NCBI RefSeq assembly: GCF_032337115.1
Contig: NZ_JAVXZY010000003.1
Span: 1-64,000, forward strand
Length of the DNA: 64,000 nt
Direction: 5' to 3'
From: Roseateles_C aquae
GTDB lineage: Bacteria > Pseudomonadota > Gammaproteobacteria > Burkholderiales > Burkholderiaceae_C
In this document: one piece after another, positions 41,924-51,597 of the stretch
Layout: each line of letters opens with the position of its first letter
Position numbering within the stretch: position 1 is the stretch's first letter
Program-made: the position numbers and the translations under genes
Notes under the pieces: generated by a model
Database searches by the model: none
Told to the model about the DNA's origin: nothing
Seen by the model: the letters and a program-made list of their open reading frames with translations, nothing else

Positions 41924-43561
41924 TCAAGGCGGCGGAGTCTGGGCGTCCGAGGCCTCCAGCCAAGCCTGCAGCACGTCGGGCAGATCCTCTCGTTCCTCCG
42001 CGGCGGGCCGGGGCGCACCGGCCGCCAGCAGCAGCTGCAGCGAGGCCAGATAGTCAGCGCCGGGCTGCGGCAGGTGGGCGGCGGCATGCAGCAGGCTGCC
42101 CATCACATCGCCGCCGTAGCCATTGCGTTCCTCCCAGTGGGCGCCGTGCGTCAGCAGCACTTGAATCAAGGCCGGGTCACCGTTGAAGGCTGCCTGGTTC
42201 AGGGCGCTGGCTTCCCAGTCGCCGGGCACGGCAACCGGCCAGCCGAGCCTGAGCATCAGCGCCACCGAGGCGGGCGCCCGGCGCTGCGCCTGATCGGGCA
42301 GCAGGCGCAAGGCGGAGGCTGGCAGCTGTGCCAGCAGCTCGGGCTGGGCCTGCAGCAGCGCCAGCGCGCCCGGCTCGTCGGCAGCGGCGCAGGCAGCCAG
42401 AAAACGCTGCCCTGCAGAGGCCAGCTCGGGGCGGGCACCATGCGCTGCCAGCAGCGCCAGCGCGCTGACCTCGCCCAGCAGGGCCGCCAGTGTGGCCGGC
42501 GTGCGCCCCTCGGCGTCGCGCGCCGCAAGATTGGCGCCATGCGCCAGCAGCAGGCTCAGACAGGCCTCGGAGCGGCCTCGTCGCAGCGCATGGTGCAGGG
42601 CGGTCGCCCCTCCGGGCCCGGCCTCATTGACATCGGCCCCCAGGCTGAGCGCCAGCGCCAAGTTGGCCGGGTCCTCAAAGTCCAGCAAGCGCAGCAAGGC
42701 GTTCGTGCCCTGCCAGCGCGCGCCATGGGCGATGAGCTGACGCATTTGTTCAGCGGCACGGGCGCGGTCGGGGTCCTCGCAGGCGTGGTAGAGCGACTCG
42801 TCGTCATTGGGCTCGGCACCTGCGGCCAGCAGAGCCGCCGCCAAGGCGGTGCTCTGGGCGCGAGCGATGGCGCCATACAGCAGCGGCAGGCCGCGTGCCG
42901 CCACCGGCGCCTCCAGCGCGGGTTCGGGCATGGCCGCGTGGGCCAGCGCTGCGGCTTGGGCCAACAGGGTTTGAGCGCTGTGTAGCAGGCGCGCGGCCCA
43001 GGGCTCGCCCAGCCGGTGCAGGCTGGAGAAGCACACATAGGCCAGCGCCGGTGCGTCAAAGGGCGGCAGCCGTTGCGTAGGAGGTGGCAGGGCATCGAGC
43101 TGATCCAGTTCGCCGCGCACCAGGGCCAGGGCCGGGCGCAGCGCCGGCGGGCAAGGCCCACGCAGATGCTGCAGCAGCGCCAGTGCACGCTCGGGCTGCG
43201 GGCTGTCCCAGCCGCGCCCGACGATCAGCGCCAGCGCACGCGTGACCAAGGCTGCGGCATCGAGCTCGCGCGCCTCCTGCTGCGCCACGGCAGCGCGCTG
43301 CAGGGCCGGCCAGCTTGGGTAGCCCAGCTCGCGCGCGATCACCAGCTGGGCCAGGTTGAGCTGGGGCGGCGTGGCCGTGTCAGCGCAGCGGTAGGGGGCG
43401 GCGCGGGCCAGGCTAGCAGGGTCGCCGGCCTGCCAGGCGCGCAGCAGCTCGCGCGCCTGGCGCTTGAGCTGCTGCAGATCGGCTCGGTCGGGAAGAGCGG
43501 GAAGCGTGGAAAGGGCGGTCGGGGCGGGCTGCGGCGCAGCGCCCGTGTGGCTTGTCTTCAA
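41924..43561 (-). CDS. Ankyrin-repeat protein
   Basis: 545 aa with a TTG start and GGAGG 7 nt upstream. The N-terminal ~120 residues are helical (LKRQARELLRAWQAGDPASL), a pattern seen at the head of many bacterial ankyrin proteins. Several ankyrin repeats follow from about residue 230, clearest in GGATALHHALRRGRSEACLS, GRTPATLAALLGEVSALALL and SALNQAAFNGDPALIQVLL. Predicted cytosolic; no signal peptide. Ankyrin arrays bind proteins; the partner is not evident. Convergent with the CadC-like gene. Confidence 0.8.
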   Translation of the reverse strand: MKTSHTGAAPQPAPTALSTLPALPDRADLQQLKRQARELLRAWQAGDPASLARAAPYRCADTATPPQLNLAQLVIARELGYPSWPALQRAAVAQQEARELDAAALVTRALALIVGRGWDSPQPERALALLQHLRGPCPPALRPALALVRGELDQLDALPPPTQRLPPFDAPALAYVCFSSLHRLGEPWAARLLHSAQTLLAQAAALAHAAMPEPALEAPVAARGLPLLYGAIARAQSTALAAALLAAGAEPNDDESLYHACEDPDRARAAEQMRQLIAHGARWQGTNALLRLLDFEDPANLALALSLGADVNEAGPGGATALHHALRRGRSEACLSLLLAHGANLAARDAEGRTPATLAALLGEVSALALLAAHGARPELASAGQRFLAACAAADEPGALALLQAQPELLAQLPASALRLLPDQAQRRAPASVALMLRLGWPVAVPGDWEASALNQAAFNGDPALIQVLLTHGAHWEERNGYGGDVMGSLLHAAAHLPQPGADYLASLQLLLAAGAPRPAAEEREDLPDVLQAWLEASDAQTPPP

Positions 43562-43762
43562 GAGGCACCTCCATGCGTTTGAAGCCTGTGATCCGCGCCG
43601 GCAGGCCGCACAAAGGAAAGAGAGCTCATGGCGATGATGATGCGGACGCGGTCTTGCACGTGCGTCCGTCCGGGTGGGCTCAGCCCTGCCTGCGGATCCA
43701 GCAGCGCCCCGGCGGGCGCTGTGGGCCCGAGTGTGCCATGGGTCGATGGCAGGGTGGCAGGG

Positions 43763-44479
43763 TCAAGCCTTGTCGTCCAGCCCCTGCGCCTGCGCCGCCT
43801 GCATCGCCTCGCGCCAGACGCGCGCCGGCACAAAGGTCTGCAGCTGGTTCATTGCAGCCGCAATCAAATCCGGGTGCAGCTCGTGGCCGATATCGGGCAG
43901 GATGTCGGCCGTCACATCGCCACCCAGCTGCACCAGTCGCCGCGCCGCGGCCACCTGGTCCTGATGTGGCAGCGTGCCGTCCTGCAGGCCGTGCAGCAAA
44001 TGAACGCTGACGTCGACCGGCGCGTGGGCTGGCATCGTGGCGTAGGCGCCCGAGAAGGCCAGCACGCGGCCGGCCAGTTCGCCCTCGGCCTGCACCGCTT
44101 CCAGCGCCATCACCGCGCCTTGTGAAAAGCCGGCCAGGGCGACGCGCTGCCAGGGCAGGTCGAACTGCTCAGCCCAGGCGCGCACGGTGGCGATGAAATG
44201 AGGCAGCGCCGCGGCGACGCGTTGCGCGTGGTTGTCGTCATTGGCGCCTTGCAGCGAGTACCACTGCTGCCCGCTGCCACCACCGGGAATCTGGTCAAAG
44301 GGCTCGGGGCCGTGGATGGACACCACGGCCGCCTGCGGGTATTGCGCCTTCAGCGCCTGGGCCAGCGGTCGCATCTGCGACGCGTCGGCGCCGGCGCCGT
44401 GCAGCAGCAGGAACAGCAGTTCGGGCAGGCCCTTGTCAGGCAAGAGGGCGAGGGCTTGGGAGCGGGCGGGCTGAGTCAT
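43763..44479 (-). CDS. Alpha/beta-hydrolase, YpfH/carboxylesterase-like
   Basis: 238 aa. The oxyanion region LLLHGAGADASQM, the nucleophile elbow GFSQGAVMAL (Ser), an Asp in HGLQDGTLPH and a late His in PDIGHELHPDL fit an alpha/beta-hydrolase of the phospholipase/carboxylesterase family. It likely hydrolyses short-chain esters or thioesters in the cytosol. The start at 44479 overlaps the end of the unknown gene at 44436-44945 by 44 nt, suggesting one operon with it and the amidotransferase. Confidence 0.85.
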   Translation of the reverse strand: MTQPARSQALALLPDKGLPELLFLLLHGAGADASQMRPLAQALKAQYPQAAVVSIHGPEPFDQIPGGGSGQQWYSLQGANDDNHAQRVAAALPHFIATVRAWAEQFDLPWQRVALAGFSQGAVMALEAVQAEGELAGRVLAFSGAYATMPAHAPVDVSVHLLHGLQDGTLPHQDQVAAARRLVQLGGDVTADILPDIGHELHPDLIAAAMNQLQTFVPARVWREAMQAAQAQGLDDKA

Positions 44480-44945
44480 GGCCGAATTGTCGCTCGGCGG
44501 CGTCGCCCGTTGCCGCTTCACCAAGCTCAGCAAAGCCGAAGCTGCGTGTGCTGATGCACAGCCGCGGCAGCTGTGCCGAAATGACCTGCGCGGCCGCCTG
44601 CGCCGCGGCCAGTGCCACCGGCAGCGGCATGGTGTGGCCCCCGAATCGATCCATGCCCAGCACCCGCCAGAGACCCGCGCCGGCGACTTCGATCAGGCCC
44701 AGGCGCTGCAGCGCCGGCAACTCCGCACTGTGGCCGACGATCAGCAGATCAGCGTAGCCACGGGCCTGCTGCTGCGCGCCCCTCTGCAGGCCCTGTGCGC
44801 CGCCTGGCTGCCGCCCCTGCTGCTGCCAACAGCGTAGCGCCCGCTGCCCAGCCAGCTCGGCCGCCGCCAGCGCGCGGGCATGGCAGGCCAGCAGCTGCGC
44901 ATCACCGGGCGGCTCGACCGGGCGCAGCAGCTCAGCGACTGCCAT
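44436..44945 (-). CDS. Unknown 169-aa protein between amidotransferase and esterase
   Basis: 169 aa; I recognise no family. The N-terminal part is Ala/Gln/Leu-rich and helical. A more ordered stretch contains YADLLIVGHSAELPALQRLG and VLGMDRFGGHTMPLPVALAA. No signal peptide. Its start overlaps the end of the amidotransferase gene by 14 nt and its end overlaps the esterase start, so it lies tightly within a three-gene minus-strand operon. That context is the main support for it being real. Confidence 0.5.
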   Translation of the reverse strand: MAVAELLRPVEPPGDAQLLACHARALAAAELAGQRALRCWQQQGRQPGGAQGLQRGAQQQARGYADLLIVGHSAELPALQRLGLIEVAGAGLWRVLGMDRFGGHTMPLPVALAAAQAAAQVISAQLPRLCISTRSFGFAELGEAATGDAAERQFGHDSARPLPSPRPLA

Positions 44946-45663
44946 GGCAGTGCAGCCGGTAGGGTCGCTCAAGCTCGCGTGCCCACTGGCGGTAGGCCGG
45001 GGCGGCGGCCGCATGCAGGCGCTCGATCCGCTCGGGCAGGCGCTCCAGCATCTCGGCCTCGCTCTGTACCGACGCGACACCCTGGGCGCGCACCAGCTCC
45101 TCGCGCGATTCCTGGCACCAGGCGCGCACGCTGGCGGCGCTGACCTCGAAATGGCCCTGGAAGCCCAGGTGTGGTCCATAGCGAAAGCCTTTGTTCAGGC
45201 CATGCGCACCGAACATCGTGCGGCTGGCGCCGCGCGGAATCTCGAAGCTGTCGTAGTGCCAGTTGAACGCCTCGATCTGCTCGCGGCCGTCAAACAGCTC
45301 GCGCGCCGCCGGCGTCACCCACAGCCGGCTCCAGCCGATCTGCGCGCAGCCGTGTCGCGCCACCCGCGCCCCCATCGCCCGCGCCAGCAGCTGGGCGCCA
45401 AAGCAATGGCCCAGCACCGGGATCTCGGCAGCCAGCGCGCGGCGCAGCAGCGCCAGCTCGGCGGCAATCCAGGGCAGCGGCTCATAGACGCTGCGGTTGC
45501 TACCGAGCACGGCGATGCCGGCGTAGTCGCGCGCCTGCAGGGGCAGGTCTTGCCCGGCGGCGAGATTGAAGAGCTCGGTGCGGTAGCCCTGCTGCTGCAG
45601 GCACAGCTGCAGAAAGCCCGGCCCCTGGGTGGCTTCGTGCTGGACGATGGCGATCGGTCTCAT
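44932..45663 (-). CDS. Class I glutamine amidotransferase-like protein
   Basis: 243 aa. The nucleophile Cys is in PVLGHCFGAQLLARAMGARV, with a His in FNWHYDSFEIP and FQGHFEVS as candidate partner residues. This places it with stand-alone GATase1 proteins related to the GMP synthase glutaminase domain. These may act on gamma-glutamyl compounds rather than on GMP. First gene of an operon with the unknown protein and the esterase. No membrane or signal features. Confidence 0.85.
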   Translation of the reverse strand: MRPIAIVQHEATQGPGFLQLCLQQQGYRTELFNLAAGQDLPLQARDYAGIAVLGSNRSVYEPLPWIAAELALLRRALAAEIPVLGHCFGAQLLARAMGARVARHGCAQIGWSRLWVTPAARELFDGREQIEAFNWHYDSFEIPRGASRTMFGAHGLNKGFRYGPHLGFQGHFEVSAASVRAWCQESREELVRAQGVASVQSEAEMLERLPERIERLHAAAAPAYRQWARELERPYRLHCHGSR

Positions 45664-45893
45664 GAGCGGGGCGCCGCAAGACGGGCGGCGCCGGTGGTTG
45701 CGAGAACCTCAGACTAGGGCGCCCGGCATCAAGCCCTTGCCAAGACTGTCAGGCCAGGCGTCAAGCCGGCGTCAAGACCGGTGGCCGCAACGGCGTCTTT
45801 ACACATTCTTGATACCACGTCCCCCAGGCTCTACGACAGTTTGAGGCGCCGATTTCTAAGCTTCCTCCATCTCGACACTCCTTGGAGCACAAC
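45664..45893 (+). promoter_or_regulatory. Putative kdp promoter region
   Basis: About 230 nt upstream of the first kdp-linked gene, divergent from the amidotransferase operon. A weak promoter match is TTGATA (45809-45814), 17 nt, then TACGAC (45832-45837). An overlapping TTTACA (45798-45803) could be part of a KdpE-type site. These are guesses by eye. Confidence 0.3.
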
Positions 45894-45989
45894 ATGATGG
45901 ATTGGGTCTTTCTGGGCCTCTCCTTCGGCGCCTTTGCCCTCGCCGCCGGCCTGGCCGTGGCCAGCCACAAGCTGGAGAGCAAGCCATGA
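45894..45989 (+). CDS. Membrane microprotein preceding kdpF
   Basis: A 31-aa ORF starting at ATG 45894 (a second ATG follows at once). It reads MMDWVFLGLSFGAF..., one hydrophobic helix of about 20 residues, then a polar tail HKLESKP. A GGAG lies ~8 nt upstream. Its stop overlaps the kdpF start (ATGA at 45986-45989), which points to coupled translation. It is not KdpF, which follows intact. It could stabilise or tune the Kdp pump like other small membrane subunits; this is inference from place and topology. Confidence 0.6.
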   Translation: MMDWVFLGLSFGAFALAAGLAVASHKLESKP

Positions 45990-46075
45990 GCGCGCTGTAC
46001 TGGCTGAGCGGCCTGGCGGCCGCCGGGCTCTTCGTCTACCTCGTTGTCGCGCTGCTGCGTGCAGAGGAGTTCTGA
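45986..46075 (+). CDS. kdpF: K+-transporting ATPase small subunit KdpF
   Basis: 29 aa, one transmembrane helix, ending LLRAEEF, close to the known KdpF pattern (helix then a short acidic end such as AEAF). KdpF is a small stabilising subunit of the KdpFABC complex in the inner membrane. It ends 1 nt before kdpA. Confidence 0.85.
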   Translation: MSALYWLSGLAAAGLFVYLVVALLRAEEF

Positions 46076-46076
46076 A

Positions 46077-47873
46077 ATGACATCACTTGCCTGGGCCAAT
46101 CTGGCCCTTTATATGCTGCTGCTGATCGCCGCAGCCTGGCCGCTGTCGCGCTGGCTCACTGCCATCGCACAGGGTCGCCTACCGCGCTGGATGCGCGCCA
46201 TCGAAGGCCTGCTGTACAAGCCGGCCGGCGTCAAGCCTGAAGAAGGCATGCACTGGAAGCAGTACGCGCTGGCGCTGCTGCTGTTCAACTTCATCGGCGT
46301 GCTGGCCGTGTATGCGCTGCAGCGGCTGCAGCATGTGCTGCCGCTGAATCCGCAAGGCATGGCGGCGATCACGCCGGACTCGGCCTTCAACACCGCGATC
46401 AGCTTCGTCACCAACACCAACTGGCAGGGCTATGGCGGTGAATCGGCGATGAGCTATCTGACCCAGATGCTGGCGCTGACGGTGCAGAACTTCCTGTCGG
46501 CCGCCACCGGCATCGCCGTCGTCTTTGCGCTGATCCGCGGTTTCGCGGGGCGGCTGCAAACGACGGTGGGCAATGTCTGGGCCGACCTGACGCGGATCAC
46601 GCTGTGGCTGCTGCTGCCGCTGTCCTTTGTGTTCGCGGTCTTCCTGGTCGGCCAGGGCGTGATCCAGAACTTCGACGCCTACAAGGACGTGACGACGCTG
46701 GAAGTCAATGCCTATCAGGTGCCCAAGCTGGGCCCCGATGGCCAGCCGCTGAAGAACGACAAGGGCGAGGCCCTCACCGAGGACGCCAGCACAGCCACGC
46801 AGCAGCTGGCCATGGGCCCGGTCGCCTCGCAGGAGGCGATCAAGATGCTGGGCACCAATGGTGGCGGCTTCTTCAACACCAACTCGGCCCACCCGTTCGA
46901 GAACCCGACGCCGCTGGCTAATCTGGGCCAGATGCTGGCCATCTTCCTGATCCCGGCGGCGCTGTGCTTCAGCTTTGGCCAGCTGGTTGGTGATTCACGC
47001 CAGGGCGTGGCCGTGCTGGCGGCGATGAGCCTGATGTTCATCATCGGCGTCGTTATCGCCACCGGCGCCGAGCAGGCCGGCAATCCCATGCTGGCCAGCC
47101 AGGGTGTGGATCAGGCCATGAGCGAGCTGCAGCCAGGCGGCAATATGGAAGGCAAGGAGACCCGCTTCGGCATTGGCGCCAGCTCGCTGTTTTCCGTCGT
47201 CACCACCGCCGCCTCCTGCGGCGCGGTGAACAGCATGCACGACTCGATGACGCCGATCGGCGGCCTGGTGCCGCTGGTGATGATGCAGCTGGGCGAGGTG
47301 GTGTTCGGCGGCGTCGGCACCGGGCTGTACGGCATGCTGATCTTTGCCATGCTGGCCGTTTTCATTGCCGGGCTGATGATTGGCCGCACACCCGAGTACC
47401 TGGGCAAAAAGATCGAGAGCTACGAGATGAAGATGGTGTCCATCGCCATCCTCGTCACGCCCTTGCTGGTGCTGGTCGGCACCGCCATCGCGGTGATGGC
47501 CGCCGATGGCCGCGCCGGCATCGCGAATCCGGGCGCCCATGGCTTCAGCGAGATCCTCTATGCGCTGACCTCGGCCGGCAACAACAACGGTTCGGCCTTC
47601 GCCGGCCTCTCGGCCAACACGCCCTTCTACAACACGCTGCTGGGCCTGGTGATGTGGTTTGGCCGCTTCGGCGTCATCGTGCCGGTGCTGGCAATTGCCG
47701 GCAGCCTGGCCGCCAAGAAGCGCATCCCGGTGGGCAGCGGCACCCTGGTCACGCATGGCCCGCTGTTCGTCGCGCTGCTGATCGGCACGGTGCTGCTGGT
47801 TGGCCTGCTCAACTATGTCCCGTCGCTGGCCCTCGGTCCCATCGTCGAGCAACTGATGCTCTGGAAAGCGTGA
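46077..47873 (+). CDS. kdpA: Potassium-transporting ATPase subunit KdpA
   Basis: 598 aa, a polytopic inner-membrane channel-like subunit that binds K+. Four selectivity-filter-type loops are visible: [52 protein letters not shown] and [13 protein letters not shown]. Length is slightly above E. coli KdpA (557 aa), mainly from an extra loop (about residues 220-255). ATG at 46077 right after kdpF; followed by kdpB after 10 nt. Confidence 0.97.
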   Translation: MTSLAWANLALYMLLLIAAAWPLSRWLTAIAQGRLPRWMRAIEGLLYKPAGVKPEEGMHWKQYALALLLFNFIGVLAVYALQRLQHVLPLNPQGMAAITPDSAFNTAISFVTNTNWQGYGGESAMSYLTQMLALTVQNFLSAATGIAVVFALIRGFAGRLQTTVGNVWADLTRITLWLLLPLSFVFAVFLVGQGVIQNFDAYKDVTTLEVNAYQVPKLGPDGQPLKNDKGEALTEDASTATQQLAMGPVASQEAIKMLGTNGGGFFNTNSAHPFENPTPLANLGQMLAIFLIPAALCFSFGQLVGDSRQGVAVLAAMSLMFIIGVVIATGAEQAGNPMLASQGVDQAMSELQPGGNMEGKETRFGIGASSLFSVVTTAASCGAVNSMHDSMTPIGGLVPLVMMQLGEVVFGGVGTGLYGMLIFAMLAVFIAGLMIGRTPEYLGKKIESYEMKMVSIAILVTPLLVLVGTAIAVMAADGRAGIANPGAHGFSEILYALTSAGNNNGSAFAGLSANTPFYNTLLGLVMWFGRFGVIVPVLAIAGSLAAKKRIPVGSGTLVTHGPLFVALLIGTVLLVGLLNYVPSLALGPIVEQLMLWKA

Positions 47874-47883
47874 GGGAATCATC

Positions 47884-49992
47884 ATGACAACAAGTACAAG
47901 CGATCAAGGCAGCGGCTTCTCGCTGCTGGACCCCCAGCTGGTCAAGCCGGCGCTGTGGCAATCCTTCGTCAAGCTGGCCCCGGCGGCGCAATGGCGCAAT
48001 CCGGTGATGTTCGTCGTCTACATCGGCTCGCTGCTGACCACGGCGCTGTGGGCCATCAGCTTCAGTCAGCCGGATGTCGCCGGCAGCGAAGGCCGCGGCT
48101 TCATGCTGGCCATCGCGCTGTGGCTGTGGTTCACGGTCATCTTCGCCAACTTCGCCGAGGCGCTGGCCGAGGGCCGCTCCAAGGCCCAGGCGGCCTCGCT
48201 GCGCGGCCTGAAGACACGCAGCTGGGCCAAGAAGCTGGAGGCGCCGCAGCACGGCGCCAAATGGCATCCGCTGCAGTCCGACGAGCTGCGCAAGGGCGCG
48301 GTCGTGCTGGTCGAGGCCGGCGACCTGATCCCGCTGGACGGCGAGGTGATCGAGGGCGTGGCCTCGGTGGACGAGAGTGCCATCACCGGTGAATCGGCGC
48401 CGGTGATCCGCGAGTCGGGCGGCGACTTCAGCTCGGTGACCGGCGGCACCCGCGTGCTGTCGGACTGGCTGGTGGTGCGCATCGGCGTCAACCCGGGCGA
48501 GTCTTTCCTGGACCGGATGATCGCGATGGTCGAGGGCGCCAAGCGCCAGAAGACGCCCAACGAGATTGCGCTGAGCATCCTGCTGGTGGCGCTGACGCTG
48601 GTCTTCCTGGTCGTCACCGCGACGCTGCTGCCCTTCTCCGTCTTCAGCGTGGAAGCGGCCGGCTCGGGCACGGTGGTGTCGATCACTGCCCTGGTCTCGC
48701 TGCTGGTCTGCCTGATCCCGACGACCATCGGCGGCCTGCTCTCGGCCATCGGCGTGGCCGGCATGAGCCGGATGATGCAGGCCAACGTCATCGCCACCTC
48801 GGGCCGTGCGGTCGAGGCGGCCGGCGACGTGGACGTGCTGATGCTGGACAAGACCGGCACCATCACCCTGGGCAATCGGCAGGCGAGCAGCTTTGTGCCG
48901 GCCGTGGGCGTCAGCGAAGCGCAGCTGGCCGATGCGGCACAGCTGGCCTCCTTGTCCGACGAGACGCCGGAAGGGCGCAGCATCGTCGTGCTGGCCAAGA
49001 CCCGCTTCGGTCTGCGTGAGCGCGAGCTCGGCGCGCTGCAAGCCCATTTCGTGCCCTTCACCGCCCAGACGCGGATGAGCGGCGTCGACCTGGGCGACGC
49101 CTTGCAGCCCAGCCGCGTCATCCGCAAGGGTGCGGCCGACGCGATCCGCAAGCATGTCGAGCAGCTGGGCGGCAAGCTGCCCGTCGAAGTCAGCCAGGCC
49201 GTCGATGAAATCGCTCGCCGCGGCAGCACGCCGCTGGTGGTGGCCGAGGGCAATCGTGTCTTGGGTGCCGTCGAACTGAAGGACATCGTCAAGGGCGGCA
49301 TCAAGGAGCGCTTTGCCGAGCTGCGCCGCATGGGCATCAAGACGGTGATGATCACCGGCGACAACAAGCTCACCGCCGCGGCCATCGCCGCCGAGGCCGG
49401 CGTCGACGACTTCCTCGCCGAGGCCACACCCGAAGCCAAGCTGCAACTGATTCGCGACTACCAGGCCGAGGGTCGGCTGGTCGCGATGACCGGCGATGGC
49501 ACCAACGACGCGCCGGCCCTCGCGCAGGCCGATGTGGCGGTGGCCATGAACACCGGCACGCAGGCCGCCAAGGAGGCCGGCAATATGGTCGATCTGGACT
49601 CCAACCCGACCAAGCTGCTGGAAATCGTCGAGACCGGCAAGCAGTTGCTGATGACGCGCGGTTCCTTGACGACGTTTTCGATCGCCAACGATGTGGCCAA
49701 GTACTTCGCCATCATCCCGGCCATGTTTGTGGGTGTCTACCCGCAGCTGGCAGCGCTCAATGTGATGGCCTTGCACAGCCCATCGTCGGCGATCCTTTCT
49801 GCGGTGATCTTCAACGCGCTGATCATCATCGCGCTGATCCCGCTGGCACTGAAGGGCGTGGCCTACCGCGCCATTGGTGCGGCCGCGCTCTTGCGCCGCA
49901 ACCTGGCCGTCTACGGGCTCGGCGGCCTGATCGTGCCCTTCATCGGCATCAAGGCAATCGACCTGCTGCTGGTCGGCCTGCACCTGGTTTAA
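47884..49992 (+). CDS. kdpB: Potassium-transporting ATPase ATP-binding subunit KdpB
   Basis: 702 aa P-type ATPase. The phosphorylated Asp is in [17 protein letters not shown] ([12 protein letters not shown]), the Kdp-type nucleotide-binding region and the hinge [20 protein letters not shown] are all present. It powers K+ uptake through KdpA in the inner membrane. Second large gene of the kdp operon. Confidence 0.98.
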   Translation: MTTSTSDQGSGFSLLDPQLVKPALWQSFVKLAPAAQWRNPVMFVVYIGSLLTTALWAISFSQPDVAGSEGRGFMLAIALWLWFTVIFANFAEALAEGRSKAQAASLRGLKTRSWAKKLEAPQHGAKWHPLQSDELRKGAVVLVEAGDLIPLDGEVIEGVASVDESAITGESAPVIRESGGDFSSVTGGTRVLSDWLVVRIGVNPGESFLDRMIAMVEGAKRQKTPNEIALSILLVALTLVFLVVTATLLPFSVFSVEAAGSGTVVSITALVSLLVCLIPTTIGGLLSAIGVAGMSRMMQANVIATSGRAVEAAGDVDVLMLDKTGTITLGNRQASSFVPAVGVSEAQLADAAQLASLSDETPEGRSIVVLAKTRFGLRERELGALQAHFVPFTAQTRMSGVDLGDALQPSRVIRKGAADAIRKHVEQLGGKLPVEVSQAVDEIARRGSTPLVVAEGNRVLGAVELKDIVKGGIKERFAELRRMGIKTVMITGDNKLTAAAIAAEAGVDDFLAEATPEAKLQLIRDYQAEGRLVAMTGDGTNDAPALAQADVAVAMNTGTQAAKEAGNMVDLDSNPTKLLEIVETGKQLLMTRGSLTTFSIANDVAKYFAIIPAMFVGVYPQLAALNVMALHSPSSAILSAVIFNALIIIALIPLALKGVAYRAIGAAALLRRNLAVYGLGGLIVPFIGIKAIDLLLVGLHLV

Positions 49993-50004
49993 GGAATCTT
50001 CATC

Positions 50005-50580
50005 ATGATCAAGCATCTCCGCCCCGCCATCGTCAGCTTCGCTGTGCTGAGCCTGGTCACCGGCATTGCCTACCCGCTGCTGGTCACCGGTGTCGGCCAG
50101 GGCCTGTTTCCCAAGCAGGCCGCTGGCTCGCTGATCGAGCGCGATGGCAAGCCCATCGGATCCGAGCTGATCGGCCAGAACTTCAGCTCGCCGAAATACT
50201 TCTGGGGCCGCCCCTCGGCCACCGCGCCGATGGCCAACAACGCCGGCGGTTCCTCGGGTTCCAACCAGGGCCCGCTGAATTCGGCGCTGGCCGACGCGGT
50301 GAAGGCCCGCATCGAGGCGCTGAAGGCCGCCGACCCGGACAACACCTTGCCGCTGCCGGCCGATCTGGTCACTGCTTCGGCCAGCGGCCTGGACCCGCAC
50401 ATCACCATGGCGGCCGCCCGCTACCAGGCCGCCCGCGTGGCCCGCGTGCGCCAGCTGCCGCTGAAGGAGGTGCAGCGCCTGATCGCTGAGAACACCGAGC
50501 AGCGTGACCTGCAGGTGCTGGGCGAGCCGCGAGTGAATGTGCTCAAGCTCAATCTGGCGCTGGACGGTTTGAAGCCTTGA
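50005..50580 (+). CDS. kdpC: Potassium-transporting ATPase subunit KdpC
   Basis: 191 aa with one N-terminal transmembrane helix ([20 protein letters not shown]) and a periplasmic domain with [20 protein letters not shown] and [14 protein letters not shown], typical of KdpC. It stabilises the complex and raises ATP affinity. It starts 12 nt after kdpB. A palindromic repeat follows directly. Confidence 0.97.
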   Translation: MIKHLRPAIVSFAVLSLVTGIAYPLLVTGVGQGLFPKQAAGSLIERDGKPIGSELIGQNFSSPKYFWGRPSATAPMANNAGGSSGSNQGPLNSALADAVKARIEALKAADPDNTLPLPADLVTASASGLDPHITMAAARYQAARVARVRQLPLKEVQRLIAENTEQRDLQVLGEPRVNVLKLNLALDGLKP

Positions 50581-50590
50581 ATCGAAATGG

Positions 50591-50698
50591 GGAACAGACC
50601 ACAGAGACACGGAGACACAGAGGAGCACACAGAGCCATCAAGCCTTTTCGGCTGTTTCCTCTGTGTCTCTGTGGCTCTGTGGCTCTGTGGTCGGTTCC
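50591..50698. repeat. CACAGAG-type palindromic repeat element, copy 2
   Basis: The outer arms read GGAACAGACCACAGAG (50591-50606) and CTCTGTGGTCGGTTCC (50683-50698). Inside lie further CACAGAG/CACGGAG units in both orientations around a central AGCC...GGCT. Same design as the element at 6591-6722. It separates kdpC from the porin gene and could act as a terminator or mRNA-stabilising hairpin. Confidence 0.7.
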
Positions 50699-50731
50699 AC
50701 CACCCCCGACCTTCACACATCAAGAAGAACC

Positions 50732-51559
50732 ATGAATCGCACCCTGATCCTCATGACCCTGGCCCTGGCCGCCAGCAGCGTGGCGCATGCTGATGAAGCA
50801 GCAGCCACACCCGAACACACGCTGACCGGCAATCTCAGCCTCAACAGCGACTACCGCTTCCGCGGCATCAGCCAGACCTGGCGCCTGCCGGCCGTGCAGG
50901 GCGGCTTTGACTATGCGCACCGCAGCGGCTTCTATGCCGGCACCTGGGCGTCCAACGTCTCCGGCAACAGCTACAACAACGGCTCAGGCCTCGAGCTCGA
51001 TCTGTACGGCGGCTTCAAGACGGTGCTGAGCAAGCTCGACGGGCAAGACCTGACCCTGGACCTCGGTGCACTGACCTATGTCTACCCCGGCGCCACGCTG
51101 AACAGTGCGCCCGGCGTGGCCACGAGCAAGAAGTACACCAACGTCGATCTGTATGCCGGCTTGAGCGCCGGCGCCTTCAGCGCCAAGTTGTCGATCGCCG
51201 CGAGCGACTACTTCGGTCTCAACAGCGACACCGCCGGCTACGCCTATTTCAGCAGCCTGGCCGCCAATGGGGGTTCCAAAGGCAGTGCCTACCTGGACCT
51301 GAACTACAACGTCGATCTCGGCAATGGCCTGCAGCTGGGCACGCACCTGGGGCACCTGCGCGTCCAGCACTATGGCGAGCTGAGCTACACCGATTACAAG
51401 CTGTCGCTGGCCAAGGAAATCGCCGGTCTGAGCTGGACGGCGGCCCTGGTGGGGACAAACGCGCGGCGCGACTACTACCAGGCCGGCGACGCCGCCGGGC
51501 AGAACGCCAAGCGCCTGGGCGGCGCGGGGCTGGTGCTGAGCGTGGCCAAGAGCTTCTGA
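50732..51559 (+). CDS. TorF-family putative porin
   Basis: 275 aa. A signal peptide ends SSVAHADE. The mature part starts with GNLSLNSDYRFRGISQTWRL, the family signature, and continues with alternating beta strands to a terminal Phe (AKSF) fitting outer-membrane insertion. It sits between kdpC and corA on the same strand, so it may supply outer-membrane permeability to ions for the Kdp pump; that role is inference. The ATG at 50732 follows AAGAAG. Confidence 0.85.
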   Translation: MNRTLILMTLALAASSVAHADEAAATPEHTLTGNLSLNSDYRFRGISQTWRLPAVQGGFDYAHRSGFYAGTWASNVSGNSYNNGSGLELDLYGGFKTVLSKLDGQDLTLDLGALTYVYPGATLNSAPGVATSKKYTNVDLYAGLSAGAFSAKLSIAASDYFGLNSDTAGYAYFSSLAANGGSKGSAYLDLNYNVDLGNGLQLGTHLGHLRVQHYGELSYTDYKLSLAKEIAGLSWTAALVGTNARRDYYQAGDAAGQNAKRLGGAGLVLSVAKSF

Positions 51560-51597
51560 GGCCTTGATGTGCACGCCGCTCGGGGGAGAATGAGGCC

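Noticed and set aside
47809..50628. 939-codon minus-strand frame across kdpB and kdpC
   Set aside because: Antisense shadow rich in Gln/His/Arg; the plus strand encodes textbook Kdp subunits.
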